NCBI GenBank assembly: GCA_036015235.1
Contig: CP107926.1
Span: 8,922,573-8,986,572 of the forward strand
Length of the DNA: 64,000 nt
From: Streptomyces sp. NBC_00433
GTDB taxonomy: Bacteria; Actinomycetota; Actinomycetes; Streptomycetales; Streptomycetaceae
Direction of reading: 5' to 3'
Positions 1 to 9,244 of the stretch are shown one piece after another (positions within the stretch are counted from its first letter, which is position 1; each line of letters opens with the position of its first letter). The notes under the pieces are model-generated. The model was not told the DNA's origin, made no database searches, and saw only the letters and a list, made by a program, of their open reading frames with translations. The position numbers were made by a program, and so were the translations under genes.

Positions 1-258
1 CGCATCGCCCTCAACGGAACCGACGCCACCGCCTGGTGGACCCGGCGGGCCGCCCGCGCAGGACTGGTCATCCACACCACCGATGCCACCATCCGCGCCT
101 TCCACCGCCGCGATCCCGCCGGCCCCTGCCACTCCCTCATCCAGTTCGACGGCCACGCCACCATCACCGACGCCGACCAGCTGCGCCACACCCTGACCCG
201 GGGCATCGGCAAAGCCAAGGCCTACGGCGCCGGCCTGCTCACCCTCGCCCCCGCCTGA
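1..258 (+). CDS. cas6e: Cas6e (CasE/Cse3) CRISPR RNA endoribonuclease, C-terminal part
   Basis: The frame is open from base 1 and gives the last 85 residues before a TGA at 256-258; the 5' part lies outside the window. The tail ends in the glycine-rich motif GIGKAKAYGAGLLTLAPA, which is the characteristic C-terminal loop of Cas6e in type I-E systems. Cas6e processes pre-crRNA and stays bound to the crRNA 3' hairpin in Cascade. This implies that the rest of Cascade (cas8e, cse2, cas7, cas5) lies upstream. In a standard type I-E operon cas1 and cas2 come next; here a transposase gene starts 42 bp downstream on the same strand. The motif is seen; the upstream Cascade genes are inferred. Confidence 0.85.
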   Translation, partial: RIALNGTDATAWWTRRAARAGLVIHTTDATIRAFHRRDPAGPCHSLIQFDGHATITDADQLRHTLTRGIGKAKAYGAGLLTLAPA

Positions 259-300
259 CAACGCCCGCCCCTGGCCCAGCCCGCGCAGGAGCTACCCCGC

Positions 301-1986
301 ATGCCCGCACACATCCCCGCGCAGGACATCGAACTGCGCACCGAATCCGTCCGGCACCTGCTGGAACTGGAACAGCAGAACATCGACACCACACCCCACC
401 GCAAGATCGTCGCCAAGGCCTACGGCGTCGACGAAAAGACCGTGAAACGGTGGATGGACAACGCCCGCGCCCACGGCGGCACCTACACCCCCGCCCAGCG
501 CAAACGCTTCACCCTCACCGCCAACATGATCGACGAAGTCGCCATCCAGCGCGGAAACATCAACGCCACCTGGCAGCGCCTGACCACCCACCCCCACAAA
601 GGTGACCCTCCGCTGCCGTGCCTGGCCACCTTCTACAGCGCCGTCAACGCCGCCCTCGACAAAGCATTCCTCGAGGGACTGCGCCACGGCGAGTGCGCGG
701 CACGCCGCTACACCGTCCACGGCCAGGAGATCTTCGACCACCGCAACCAGGTCTGGGAAGGCGACCACGTCCAGGCGAGCGTGTGGGTCAACGTCGACGG
801 ACAGCCCGCCAAGCCGTGGATCACCTGGTTCATCGACGGCTCCACCAAGGTAGTTCCCGGTAAATCCATCACCCCGGGGTTTCCCAACAGCGGCTCGATC
901 ATGGCCGCCGCACGTGCCGCCCTGGCCCGCGGCGGCCCCTACGGCCCCTTCGGAGGCCGGCCCCAGACCGTCCGCATCGACCGCGGCGCGGACTTCCTCA
1001 GCACTGCCGTCAGCCAGGCCTTCGGCAACCTCGGTGTTCCCCTGCACCCGCTGCCACCCCGCAGACCCGACCGCAAGGGAACCGTCGAGGGCCTCAACAG
1101 TGCCGTCAAGTCGAACCTCTTCCAGGGCCTGCCCGGCTTTGTCGAAGACGCCCCGCCCAGCAAGCAGCCCCGAGCCCGGCCCAGCGGATCGAAGAAGCCC
1201 GCCAGCACCGACGGCCTGATGTCTTTCAAGGACTTCGTGGCCAAGGTGGAGCGATGGATCGACGAATGGAACCACCGGTGGCCCAAACCCCACCTGGGCG
1301 ACCGCACACCGGCACAGGCATGGGACGACGACCTCACCGTCATCTTCGACATCGACGCAGAAGCCCTCCACACCTACACCCTCGCCGGTCCCGACAAGCC
1401 ACGGAAGATCACGAACAAGGGCGTCAGCTGGAAAAACAACCGCTACATCGCGCCCTGGATGAACGACGACGGGTTGGCCGGCACGCTGGTCATGCTGCGG
1501 CACATGCCCAACCAGGACCGTGAAGTCGAACTGTACGACGCGACCACCGGCAAGCACCTCGGCTCCGCCATCGCCACCAACCAGGCAACCCCGCAACAGC
1601 GCCTCGAGGTACGCCAGGCCGCCGACCGCAAAGCCACACAGATCCGCCGCAAGCGTGACCGCGCCGAGAAACTCCGCGTCGAGCGCCACGCCCCCGTCAC
1701 CGACCCCCAGCACCCCCAGTACGCCCAGGCGATGTCCCACGACCAGGCCAAGCAGCACCTGCACGAACTCGGCGAACCCGAACCCACAGCCGGCCCCGCC
1801 CCGCAGGACGACCTTCTGCCACTTCCCGTCCCGACGCCGATCTGGGCCACCGCCGCACCGACCGGACAGGCACCGAAGCCGCCGCGGCAGTACCCGGCCG
1901 AGCCTTTCCTGCCCCTGCCGCCCCCGACCGTCTCCTGGGGCGCAACGTCCGAGCCGCCCGCAGCCGACCCAGAGAGCGACCACTGA
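301..1986 (+). CDS. Mu/TniA-type (TnsB-like) DDE transposase
   Basis: A 561-residue protein with an ATG preceded by an AGGAG ribosome-binding site. It has an N-terminal helix-turn-helix region (about residues 30-60), then an RNase H-fold catalytic core with D155 (WEGDHVQ), D227 (RIDRGADF) and E263 (RKGTVEGLN). The last two are separated by 35 residues, giving the classic DD(35)E spacing. A Mu C-terminal beta-barrel region follows (about 370-430), then a basic coiled stretch and a proline-rich tail that could bind the partner ATPase. It overlaps the ATPase gene by 1 nt, which implies translational coupling. Family knowledge: such proteins cut and join transposon ends and need a MuB/TnsC/TniB-type AAA partner to choose the target. 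The tight same-strand position behind cas6e suggests target selection by Cascade; that is inference. Confidence 0.88.
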   Translation: MPAHIPAQDIELRTESVRHLLELEQQNIDTTPHRKIVAKAYGVDEKTVKRWMDNARAHGGTYTPAQRKRFTLTANMIDEVAIQRGNINATWQRLTTHPHKGDPPLPCLATFYSAVNAALDKAFLEGLRHGECAARRYTVHGQEIFDHRNQVWEGDHVQASVWVNVDGQPAKPWITWFIDGSTKVVPGKSITPGFPNSGSIMAAARAALARGGPYGPFGGRPQTVRIDRGADFLSTAVSQAFGNLGVPLHPLPPRRPDRKGTVEGLNSAVKSNLFQGLPGFVEDAPPSKQPRARPSGSKKPASTDGLMSFKDFVAKVERWIDEWNHRWPKPHLGDRTPAQAWDDDLTVIFDIDAEALHTYTLAGPDKPRKITNKGVSWKNNRYIAPWMNDDGLAGTLVMLRHMPNQDREVELYDATTGKHLGSAIATNQATPQQRLEVRQAADRKATQIRRKRDRAEKLRVERHAPVTDPQHPQYAQAMSHDQAKQHLHELGEPEPTAGPAPQDDLLPLPVPTPIWATAAPTGQAPKPPRQYPAEPFLPLPPPTVSWGATSEPPAADPESDH

Positions 1987-2759
1987 TGCCCGAAGCCCCC
2001 GCCGCACCATCTTTCGACCTGGCGGCCTACCTGAAAGTCCCCGGCGCCAGCCTCGTGCCCACCCAGGCCACCCTCCGCACTCAAAAAGACCTGACCACAG
2101 CCATCCAAGGGCACAAAGTCATGTGCGTATACGGCGACTACGGCACCGGCAAGACACTCACCGTCGGCGTCACCCTGCACGACCTCGCCCCAGACGCCAC
2201 CGTGCCCGTCCAACCCCTGGGCACTGGCATCAAAGCCTTCCGGCACGCCCTCGCCACCGGCCTCAACGTCCCCGGCGACCTGACCAGCGACGCCGCCCGC
2301 GACGCAGCCATCCTCGCCGTCCTCGCCCAACGGCCCCACACCCTGCTGTGCGATGAGGCCCAGCGACTCGACAACCGCAGCCTGGACTACCTGCGCGCCC
2401 TGTACGACAGACGGGACCTCCACCTGTCCATCGTCCTGGTCGGCGCTCACGACTTCCGCCGAAAGATGCTCGCCCGGGCCGCCTGGAAGAGCCGCATCAA
2501 GCTGTGGACCAAGTTCACCCCCCTCACACCTGGCGAAGTCCTCGAGGCCGTGTACAAGTTCCACCCCGTCTGGGGCGCGGCCCCTGCCGCGGACATCCCG
2601 GTGATCGACGACGCCGGCTGCCACGGCAACTTCCGGGCATGGGCCGGGCTCACCGACGAACTCAAACGGGCGCTGGAGGAAAACCCCGAACTCACCTACA
2701 GCCTCGAGCTAGTGCTCTGGCTCCTGCGCAAGATGAACGGCTTCGACGGGCCGGAGTAG
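1986..2759 (+). CDS. TniB/TnsC/MuB-like AAA+ ATPase, transposition target regulator
   Basis: A 257-residue protein whose ATG overlaps the transposase stop codon (TGATG). Walker A is GDYGTGKT (residues 50-57) and Walker B is TLLCDEAQ (119-126, D123 and E124). A sensor-like LVGAHDF follows near 151-157. This is the usual size and layout of the ATPase that partners TniA/TnsB-type transposases and, in known CRISPR-associated transposons, links the RNA-guided complex to the transposase. No TniQ/TnsD homologue is visible downstream; if one exists it must lie to the left of the window. After the stop there are about 100-200 bp with no gene before the STAND operon. Confidence 0.85.
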   Translation: MPEAPAAPSFDLAAYLKVPGASLVPTQATLRTQKDLTTAIQGHKVMCVYGDYGTGKTLTVGVTLHDLAPDATVPVQPLGTGIKAFRHALATGLNVPGDLTSDAARDAAILAVLAQRPHTLLCDEAQRLDNRSLDYLRALYDRRDLHLSIVLVGAHDFRRKMLARAAWKSRIKLWTKFTPLTPGEVLEAVYKFHPVWGAAPAADIPVIDDAGCHGNFRAWAGLTDELKRALEENPELTYSLELVLWLLRKMNGFDGPE

Positions 2760-2971
2760 AGCTGCTGTGGCCACAACGCCGGCTCACGCCTTCGCCAGGC
2801 TTGCTCATCGATTCGGCTACCCGACGGGTGCAGGCGCGATCTGAAACAATTCCCGGTGACTGAGGAGGGGACATCACGGGAGCACGACCGTCCAACGCCG
2901 GTGACGACTACCACTTCTGGTGGGCCTCTAGGCGGGCCCTGGCCCTGATCGACCCGGCGAGCACGCTACGC

Positions 2972-5900
2972 GTGCTTACGGTCGAGGGCTTGGTGCACGT
3001 CGATGATCCCGATGACACCTATGAGGCAGCCGATGTCGCCGAGTACTTCGGCGGCGAGGACGCCACGACGGCCACCGCGCTCGTCATCTCCCAGCTCAAG
3101 CACAGCACCACCCGCCCCGACAAAGCGTGGACGGCGTCGCGGCTGTGCCAAATCAAGCAACGCACCAGCTCGGTGACCGGCAAACCGACCGGCACCGCCC
3201 GCGCGATCATTCGCGACCTCGCCGACGTCTGGACCAAGTTCGCCAAGGCCCACGGCCGAGACTACGCACTGCGTGTCCTGACCATCCAGCTGGTCAGTAA
3301 CCAACCGGTCGACGCCCGGCTGGCGCGGGCGGTCGAAGCAGCCAAGAAGGCCATCGCCGCCACCCGGGGGACCCTCCGGGCGGCTGCTCTGCTCAGCGCG
3401 CTCACCGACCAGGACCGCACGGTCATCAACACGCTCTACCAGAGCCTGAAGGGCGACCTGGGCAGCGGCGGCTTCTGCGACTTCCTGACGGTGCTGGACC
3501 TCTCGGACTGCGGACAGCAGGGCCGCGTAAGCCTTGAGCTCGCTGTCCGCGCCGCGATGTCCGCCCACTCCCCGGACCAGCCAGACACCTCCGCGCTGAA
3601 GCTGTTCGACCTCATCCGGCGGCACGCCCTTCCTGACCTCGCCCACCGGCCCGGCATCCGCCGCGCGGACGTCCTGGCCGCCCTCGGCGTCCCCGGAGCC
3701 CAGACCCTCTACCCGGCCCCGCCGATGCTGGCCGAGGTCGACGACCCGCTGCCCGCGCCCAGCGCCCACGAGATCGCAGCCGCGGCCCTCGCCGCACCCG
3801 GCGCGCGGGTCCTCGTCCACGGCGGCGCCGGAGCCGGCAAGTCCACCACCATGACCCAGCTCCAGGACAGCCTGCCGCCCGGCTCGGTCGTTGTGATGTA
3901 CGACTGTTTCGGCGCCGGCGGCTACCTCCAGTCCGGGCAGGGCCGCCACAGCCCGCGCAGGTTCATCACCCAGGTCACTAACGACCTGGCGAAAACCTGC
4001 GGAACCCCGCTGCTCCTGGAAGCACCCCGCGATGAGGAAGACCTGTGGGAGCAGTTCACCCGCACGCTCCAGCAGGCCGTCGACACGCTCCCCGAGACCG
4101 GTCGTCTCGTCCTGGTCGTCGATGCCGTGGACAACGCCGCCACCGCCGCCGAACGTAAGCGGGAGCGAGGCTTCCTGCCGGGGCTGCGCGACCTGGGCCT
4201 GCCCGACCGGACGAGCCTGATCCTCACCGCCCGCTCGCACCGCATCTCCCAACTCGCCGAAGGCACCACCGCGACCGTCACGCTGCGCCCCTTCGACCTC
4301 TCCCTGTCCGGCGCGCACCTGCGCCGCTATGCGCCCGGCGCCACCGACGCCGAAGCGGCGCTCTTCCACGGGGCGACCGCAGGAAATCCCCGGACCCAGT
4401 TCTACGCGCTCAGCGTTGCTACGGCCCAAGGCGACGGGATCCCCGGCATCCTCGCCCAGTGCCGCACCACTCCGGATCACCTCTTCGAAGACCTGGTCAA
4501 TTCGGCACTCCAGACCACGGGCACCGACGCGGGCGGCCTCCGATGGCTCGCGCTCCTGGCTGCCCTGTCCCGCCCCGTGCGGATCGAACCGCTCGCGCAG
4601 GCCCTTAACGTCACCACCGCCCAGATCACCGCCTTCGCCTACGGCCTGCAGCCCGGTGTCACCCTCGAGGGCGAAACCATTGCCTTCCGGGACGAGGACT
4701 TCGAGGCGTACGTCATGGGCGTGCTCACCGACGACGACCTTCGCGAGGCCCACCACCGCCTCGCCGACCTGTTCCTGGCAACGCGCGCCACAGATCCCGA
4801 CGCGGCCACGCACGTTGCAGACCACCTCTACGACGCCGGCCGCGGGGACGAAACCATCGACCTCGTCCTCGACGAGCCCGCGCCCGCCGGCATCCCGGAC
4901 GGTTTCGACCGCCTCGATGTCCGCGACCGCCGTCTCGACCTCGCCCTGCGGGCAGCAGCCGACAACAGCACTGGCGTACAGGCTGCACGGCTTGTCATCC
5001 GAGCCTGCACGGCCACGTTCTCCACCACCGCGCTGACGGAACTGCTGCGCACCCGGCCAGGTCTCGCCGCTCGCTACAGTAACCGCCCGACCCTCGCACG
5101 CCGCCTGGTACGCGACACCTCGCAGCCGTGGCTCGGCCCGGCCCACATGCGCGCCGCAGTCGTTCTCGCCCACGACAACGCCACGCACGCGCAGGCCCGC
5201 GAACACCTGCGCAACGCCGAAGCATGGCTGCAGCGCCGAACGGACCTGCCCTCCCACGAAACCTGGGGCTGGTCCCTGGAACCCGAAGACCTCGCCGCCG
5301 GCGCGTACGCCCACTACCTGCTGTCAGGCCCCGGGGCTGCGGCCCACTGGCTCAGGCGTTGGACCAGCCCCGCCGACCTGCTCGACACCGTGGCAGCCCT
5401 CGCCCTCACGACCGCCCCTTCCACCACTCCGCGGCAGGCACGGGTCGACCTCGCATCCCTGAACATCCCGCCGCTTTACCACGCCCCCTTCATCGCGCAT
5501 CTGAGCGACCGACTCGACGCCTCGGACAGGGCCTGGATCGACGGATGCGTCCAGGCATGCCTGGACAGACCAGCTGCAGAGGCCTCCGCCTGGCAGGTCC
5601 AACTGTGCGAGAGCGCCGCCCAGCACGGCGACCGCACCCTTGCCCGGCGCCTCACCGAGCACTGGCTCCGTCCCACCTACGACTTTCCGTCCGAAATGCG
5701 GCATTCGGAGGCGGGCACCGTTCTGGCACTGCGCCAGCACGCCCTGCTCGCTGTCCTCGACGGCCGCGACCCGGACATCACCGCCTGTCTGCCCAGTCAC
5801 CTCCGAACGGACCCCAATGACCGCACCGGCAGCGACCGCCACTCCTACAACCGGCGGCAATGGCTGGACCACGCCACCCCGCTGCTGCGCATGTGCATGC

Positions 5901-8900
5901 TCCGGGCACAGGCGCTCCTCGCCGAGGGCGCCGACGCCCTCCCGTCCGCCATTGCGGAGGAACTCCGGCGGCAGGACGACAGCGTCGCCCACCGCTGGTT
6001 CCGCGGCGCGAAGACGTACCGGGCGTGGGCACTGCTGGCCACCGAGGCGATCCTCGCAGCCGGCACGCACACCAGCGACCCCGGTTTGCTCCACGACCTC
6101 GCCGACCGCGGCCCGGTCCTCGTCCACGGCCAAGCCCCCTGGCTGTGGCTCGACATGGCCGCCACCCTGAACAGCCGCAACACCGACCCGGCCCTCGCCG
6201 CAGACCTGTGCGAACGGGCAGCCATCCACGCCCAGGAACACCAGCACACCGCGGTGGGCCGCGTCGACCTCCTCGCCACTTGCGCCCAGTATGCCGGGCA
6301 GGTGTCACCGCACCTCGGTGAGATGTACTTCGCCCGTGCGACGGAAGCCGCCGCAGGGATCGACGACAACGGTGCCCGCCTGCTGAGCGCACACGCCCGC
6401 CTTGCGGTCCGAGGCACCCCTGCTTGCTCCGAGCAGCAGGCGACCGACCTCGCCGAGCGACTCCTCGTGGCAGGGGAGGCCGCAGCCGACCATGCCGCGG
6501 ACGAGGACGCCGTCCCCTATCAGAACCTGCTGCACGCAGCCGCCGCCCTCAGCCCGGCCACCGCCTTCGCGGCCGCGAGCCGCTGGGACGACGAAACGCG
6601 CCACGCCCTTGCGGACGCCGTCACCCCGCTGATCACCGCATCCGTCGCCACCGGATTCCTCACCCCCCAGGACGCCTCTTACCTGCAGCACCTGATCGAC
6701 GACCCCGAACAGCGGACCGCAACAACCCTGACCCTTCTCGACGCCCTGCCCAGGGACGCCCAGCGGATCAGCTTGGCCCGCAGGGAACTGCGACGCACCG
6801 CCCGATGGCTGCGCTCCAGCGTGCCCGCGGTGCAACAGCCCGGCCTCGCCCAGGACCTGCTCGACTGGGCGCAGGACAACCGCGTCACCGACAGCGAACT
6901 GCACGCCATGCTCGATCCGGTCATGCCGTTCCGGACCGATGACGAGTTTTCCCAGCGCCGCCGGCAGGCCTTCGCGAGCCGCATGCGCCAGGCCAAGGCA
7001 CCCGCCGTCGGCGCACCCGCATGGAGGCGGCTCGCCGACAGCGCCTTTCTCGACGGTCTCCTCCAGACCTACCCCGACCGCCAGGAACTGGCGGAGCTCA
7101 TCGCCGCAACCGTGCACAACACCCCACCCCAGGAGCGCCTCCAAGCCCTCGACGCCACGCTCGCCCTGATGGGCAACCACGAGATCGACGCCTGCGCCGT
7201 CCTGATGGCGATCGCCGAACTCATCCGCACCTGGCAGGCAGGGGCCGGCGTGCGGACCTGGGCCGCCCAGGCACTGCCCGGCATCCTGAACCGCCACCTG
7301 CCGGAGCTCACCCACGGCGCCGTACCGGGCCTATTGCTGGCAGCGCTCAACGCCTTCGCCACGACACAGACCCTCCGCGGCGACCTCCTGGCCGCGATCC
7401 ACGAGCACCGGCCACACCTCACGGCCGAACACATGCTCAACCTGGCCCTGGTCTTCGCCGAACTCGCCGAACCGCACGAGGCGGCCGACGCCGCCGCCCG
7501 TGAACTCCGCACCTTGGTCCCCGCCGCAACGCCACCCGGCCCGAGCCTGCCGCCGACGACCACGCCGGCCGACGTCATCGGCTCGCTGCTGTGGAGCGCG
7601 TTCGGACATCAACGCAAGGCTGTCCGCTGGCAGGCCGCCCACGCCGCCCGCGGCCTGCTTCTCGACACCCACAGCCCCCTGTCCCCGGCCCTCGCCGACC
7701 GCTTGGCCCCATGCCTGCACAGCACCACCGCCGGAGCCTTCCGCAGCCACGATCTTCGCTTCTACTGGCTGTCGGCCCGTGTGTGGCTGCTCACCGTCCT
7801 ACAACGAGTGGCCGACGACAACCCTGCCGTTCTGGCTCGCCACCTGCCGTTGATCGCCGCGACCGCCACCGATCGCACCCTCCCGCACGCCCAGATCAGG
7901 GAACTCGCCCGGACCACCGCGCTCACCCTCGCCGCAGCTACCCCCGGATACGACACCGGCGACCTCGCCTGGGCGAACCGCCCCACCGCCTGCCACACAC
8001 CCCGAGGCCGACACCGCCCCCTCGGAGACGAGAACCGCAACCGGCCCGGCGCCCGCTACGCCTTCGATGCCACCGACACGCTGCCGTACTGGTTCACGCC
8101 CCTGGCCCGGGTCTTCGGCGTGGACATCGCGGAGGTTAGCGAACGGGCCGAACGGTGGATCGTCGAGGAGTGGCAGCTCTCCAGGGACGACTGGATGGCC
8201 GACATCCGGGAACTGCGCGACGAGGAGACCGCCGGACGCATGATGCACCGTCACGGGTCCATCCCGCCGGAGGAGAGCCTCCACCTCTACATGGAGTACC
8301 ACGCCATGATGCTCGCCGCTGGCGAACTGGTGGACTGCGCAACCCCGGTGAGTATGGGCAGGTACGACGAGGACGAGCACGACCCGTGGATGTACTGGCT
8401 CTCCGGGCATCTCCCCGTGTCCGCCACCGCCTGGCGCGCCGACCTGCGCTCCTCGATCCCGGCAGAGCCCGCCCTGTTCGGCACCCGGCCGCTAGACAAG
8501 TGGCCCGGCACCCGGCCCGCCGACTTCGACGCCCTGCTCGGCCTGACAGAAGGCGCCCTTGCGGAACACGTGTGCGTCGCGGCGAGCACCGACGTCGCCC
8601 ATCCCGACGAACGCGGCACCGTCTCGATCAGATCGGCACTCGTCGGCCCGGCCCACGCACGAGCGCTCCAGCGAGCCCTCCAGGCCGCGAAGGACATCTG
8701 GTCGTGGAGACTGCCGATGCAGAGTGACACGGAAGCCGAGGTCGACCACGGGCCGTTCCGGCTGCGCGGCTGGCTTGCCGCGGGCACCTACGAGCGCGAG
8801 AGCCTTGACGGGCTCGATCACCAAGCCCGCGGACTGGCCTGGGAACTCCCCCTGCCAGGCGACGAGTTCCGGCAGTGGGCCGCGTGCACCGTCGCCTCCA

Positions 8901-9244
8901 CCGGAGACACCCTGCTCGATCCGACGGGACGCCGCCTGGCACGGACCACGCTGTGGTCCGACGAGGACTTCGACGCGCGCCACCGTATCCAGCGAGTCCA
9001 GTCCTCGGGCTACCGCACCACCGTCGTCCGCCAGCACCTGCTCGGATTCCTCGCCGCCACCGGCGTGCAGCTCATCGTGGAGGTACAGATTGACCTCAGA
9101 CCGGACGGCCCCGCAAAGGCACGGACCCAGCGAAGCAGGCTCTACCTCGTCGACGGAGCCGGGCGGGTCGATACTCTCCAACACCGACCTGATGAAGCTC
9201 GGCGAGAAGATCCTCCACGAAATGGACGCCACCGCAACCAGTGA
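2972..9244 (+). CDS. Giant STAND NTPase with PD-(D/E)XK-like N-terminus, Avs-type anti-phage candidate
   Basis: About 2,090 residues from the GTG at 2972. Walker A is GGAGAGKST (about residue 284) and Walker B is LVLVVDAVDNA (about 377-387), followed by an ILTAR sensor motif near 414. About 1,500 alpha-helical, repeat-like residues follow, as expected for a ligand-sensing C-terminus. The N-terminus has an E (LTVEG), an acidic centre (DVAEYF) and ISQLKHS, resembling the E...D...QxK pattern of Cap4/DUF4297-type dsDNA nucleases. The same frame stays open upstream to a TGA at 2861-2863 and encodes plausible family sequence (GDDYHFWWASRRALALI) but contains no ATG, GTG or TTG. The true start is therefore unclear: a non-canonical start or an N-terminal frameshift. 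Family knowledge: STAND proteins with nuclease effectors detect phage proteins and degrade DNA. The specific target is unknown. Confidence 0.82.
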   Translation: MLTVEGLVHVDDPDDTYEAADVAEYFGGEDATTATALVISQLKHSTTRPDKAWTASRLCQIKQRTSSVTGKPTGTARAIIRDLADVWTKFAKAHGRDYALRVLTIQLVSNQPVDARLARAVEAAKKAIAATRGTLRAAALLSALTDQDRTVINTLYQSLKGDLGSGGFCDFLTVLDLSDCGQQGRVSLELAVRAAMSAHSPDQPDTSALKLFDLIRRHALPDLAHRPGIRRADVLAALGVPGAQTLYPAPPMLAEVDDPLPAPSAHEIAAAALAAPGARVLVHGGAGAGKSTTMTQLQDSLPPGSVVVMYDCFGAGGYLQSGQGRHSPRRFITQVTNDLAKTCGTPLLLEAPRDEEDLWEQFTRTLQQAVDTLPETGRLVLVVDAVDNAATAAERKRERGFLPGLRDLGLPDRTSLILTARSHRISQLAEGTTATVTLRPFDLSLSGAHLRRYAPGATDAEAALFHGATAGNPRTQFYALSVATAQGDGIPGILAQCRTTPDHLFEDLVNSALQTTGTDAGGLRWLALLAALSRPVRIEPLAQALNVTTAQITAFAYGLQPGVTLEGETIAFRDEDFEAYVMGVLTDDDLREAHHRLADLFLATRATDPDAATHVADHLYDAGRGDETIDLVLDEPAPAGIPDGFDRLDVRDRRLDLALRAAADNSTGVQAARLVIRACTATFSTTALTELLRTRPGLAARYSNRPTLARRLVRDTSQPWLGPAHMRAAVVLAHDNATHAQAREHLRNAEAWLQRRTDLPSHETWGWSLEPEDLAAGAYAHYLLSGPGAAAHWLRRWTSPADLLDTVAALALTTAPSTTPRQARVDLASLNIPPLYHAPFIAHLSDRLDASDRAWIDGCVQACLDRPAAEASAWQVQLCESAAQHGDRTLARRLTEHWLRPTYDFPSEMRHSEAGTVLALRQHALLAVLDGRDPDITACLPSHLRTDPNDRTGSDRHSYNRRQWLDHATPLLRMCMLRAQALLAEGADALPSAIAEELRRQDDSVAHRWFRGAKTYRAWALLATEAILAAGTHTSDPGLLHDLADRGPVLVHGQAPWLWLDMAATLNSRNTDPALAADLCERAAIHAQEHQHTAVGRVDLLATCAQYAGQVSPHLGEMYFARATEAAAGIDDNGARLLSAHARLAVRGTPACSEQQATDLAERLLVAGEAAADHAADEDAVPYQNLLHAAAALSPATAFAAASRWDDETRHALADAVTPLITASVATGFLTPQDASYLQHLIDDPEQRTATTLTLLDALPRDAQRISLARRELRRTARWLRSSVPAVQQPGLAQDLLDWAQDNRVTDSELHAMLDPVMPFRTDDEFSQRRRQAFASRMRQAKAPAVGAPAWRRLADSAFLDGLLQTYPDRQELAELIAATVHNTPPQERLQALDATLALMGNHEIDACAVLMAIAELIRTWQAGAGVRTWAAQALPGILNRHLPELTHGAVPGLLLAALNAFATTQTLRGDLLAAIHEHRPHLTAEHMLNLALVFAELAEPHEAADAAARELRTLVPAATPPGPSLPPTTTPADVIGSLLWSAFGHQRKAVRWQAAHAARGLLLDTHSPLSPALADRLAPCLHSTTAGAFRSHDLRFYWLSARVWLLTVLQRVADDNPAVLARHLPLIAATATDRTLPHAQIRELARTTALTLAAATPGYDTGDLAWANRPTACHTPRGRHRPLGDENRNRPGARYAFDATDTLPYWFTPLARVFGVDIAEVSERAERWIVEEWQLSRDDWMADIRELRDEETAGRMMHRHGSIPPEESLHLYMEYHAMMLAAGELVDCATPVSMGRYDEDEHDPWMYWLSGHLPVSATAWRADLRSSIPAEPALFGTRPLDKWPGTRPADFDALLGLTEGALAEHVCVAASTDVAHPDERGTVSIRSALVGPAHARALQRALQAAKDIWSWRLPMQSDTEAEVDHGPFRLRGWLAAGTYERESLDGLDHQARGLAWELPLPGDEFRQWAACTVASTGDTLLDPTGRRLARTTLWSDEDFDARHRIQRVQSSGYRTTVVRQHLLGFLAATGVQLIVEVQIDLRPDGPAKARTQRSRLYLVDGAGRVDTLQHRPDEARREDPPRNGRHRNQ

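Noticed and set aside
2760..2971. Possible CRISPR array or atypical repeat behind the ATPase gene
   Set aside because: No repeated unit of 24-37 bp is visible; the array, if any, must be outside the window.
2966..5314. Long minus-strand frame opposite the STAND gene
   Set aside because: High-GC shadow of the real plus-strand gene; glycine/valine-rich random composition, no motifs.
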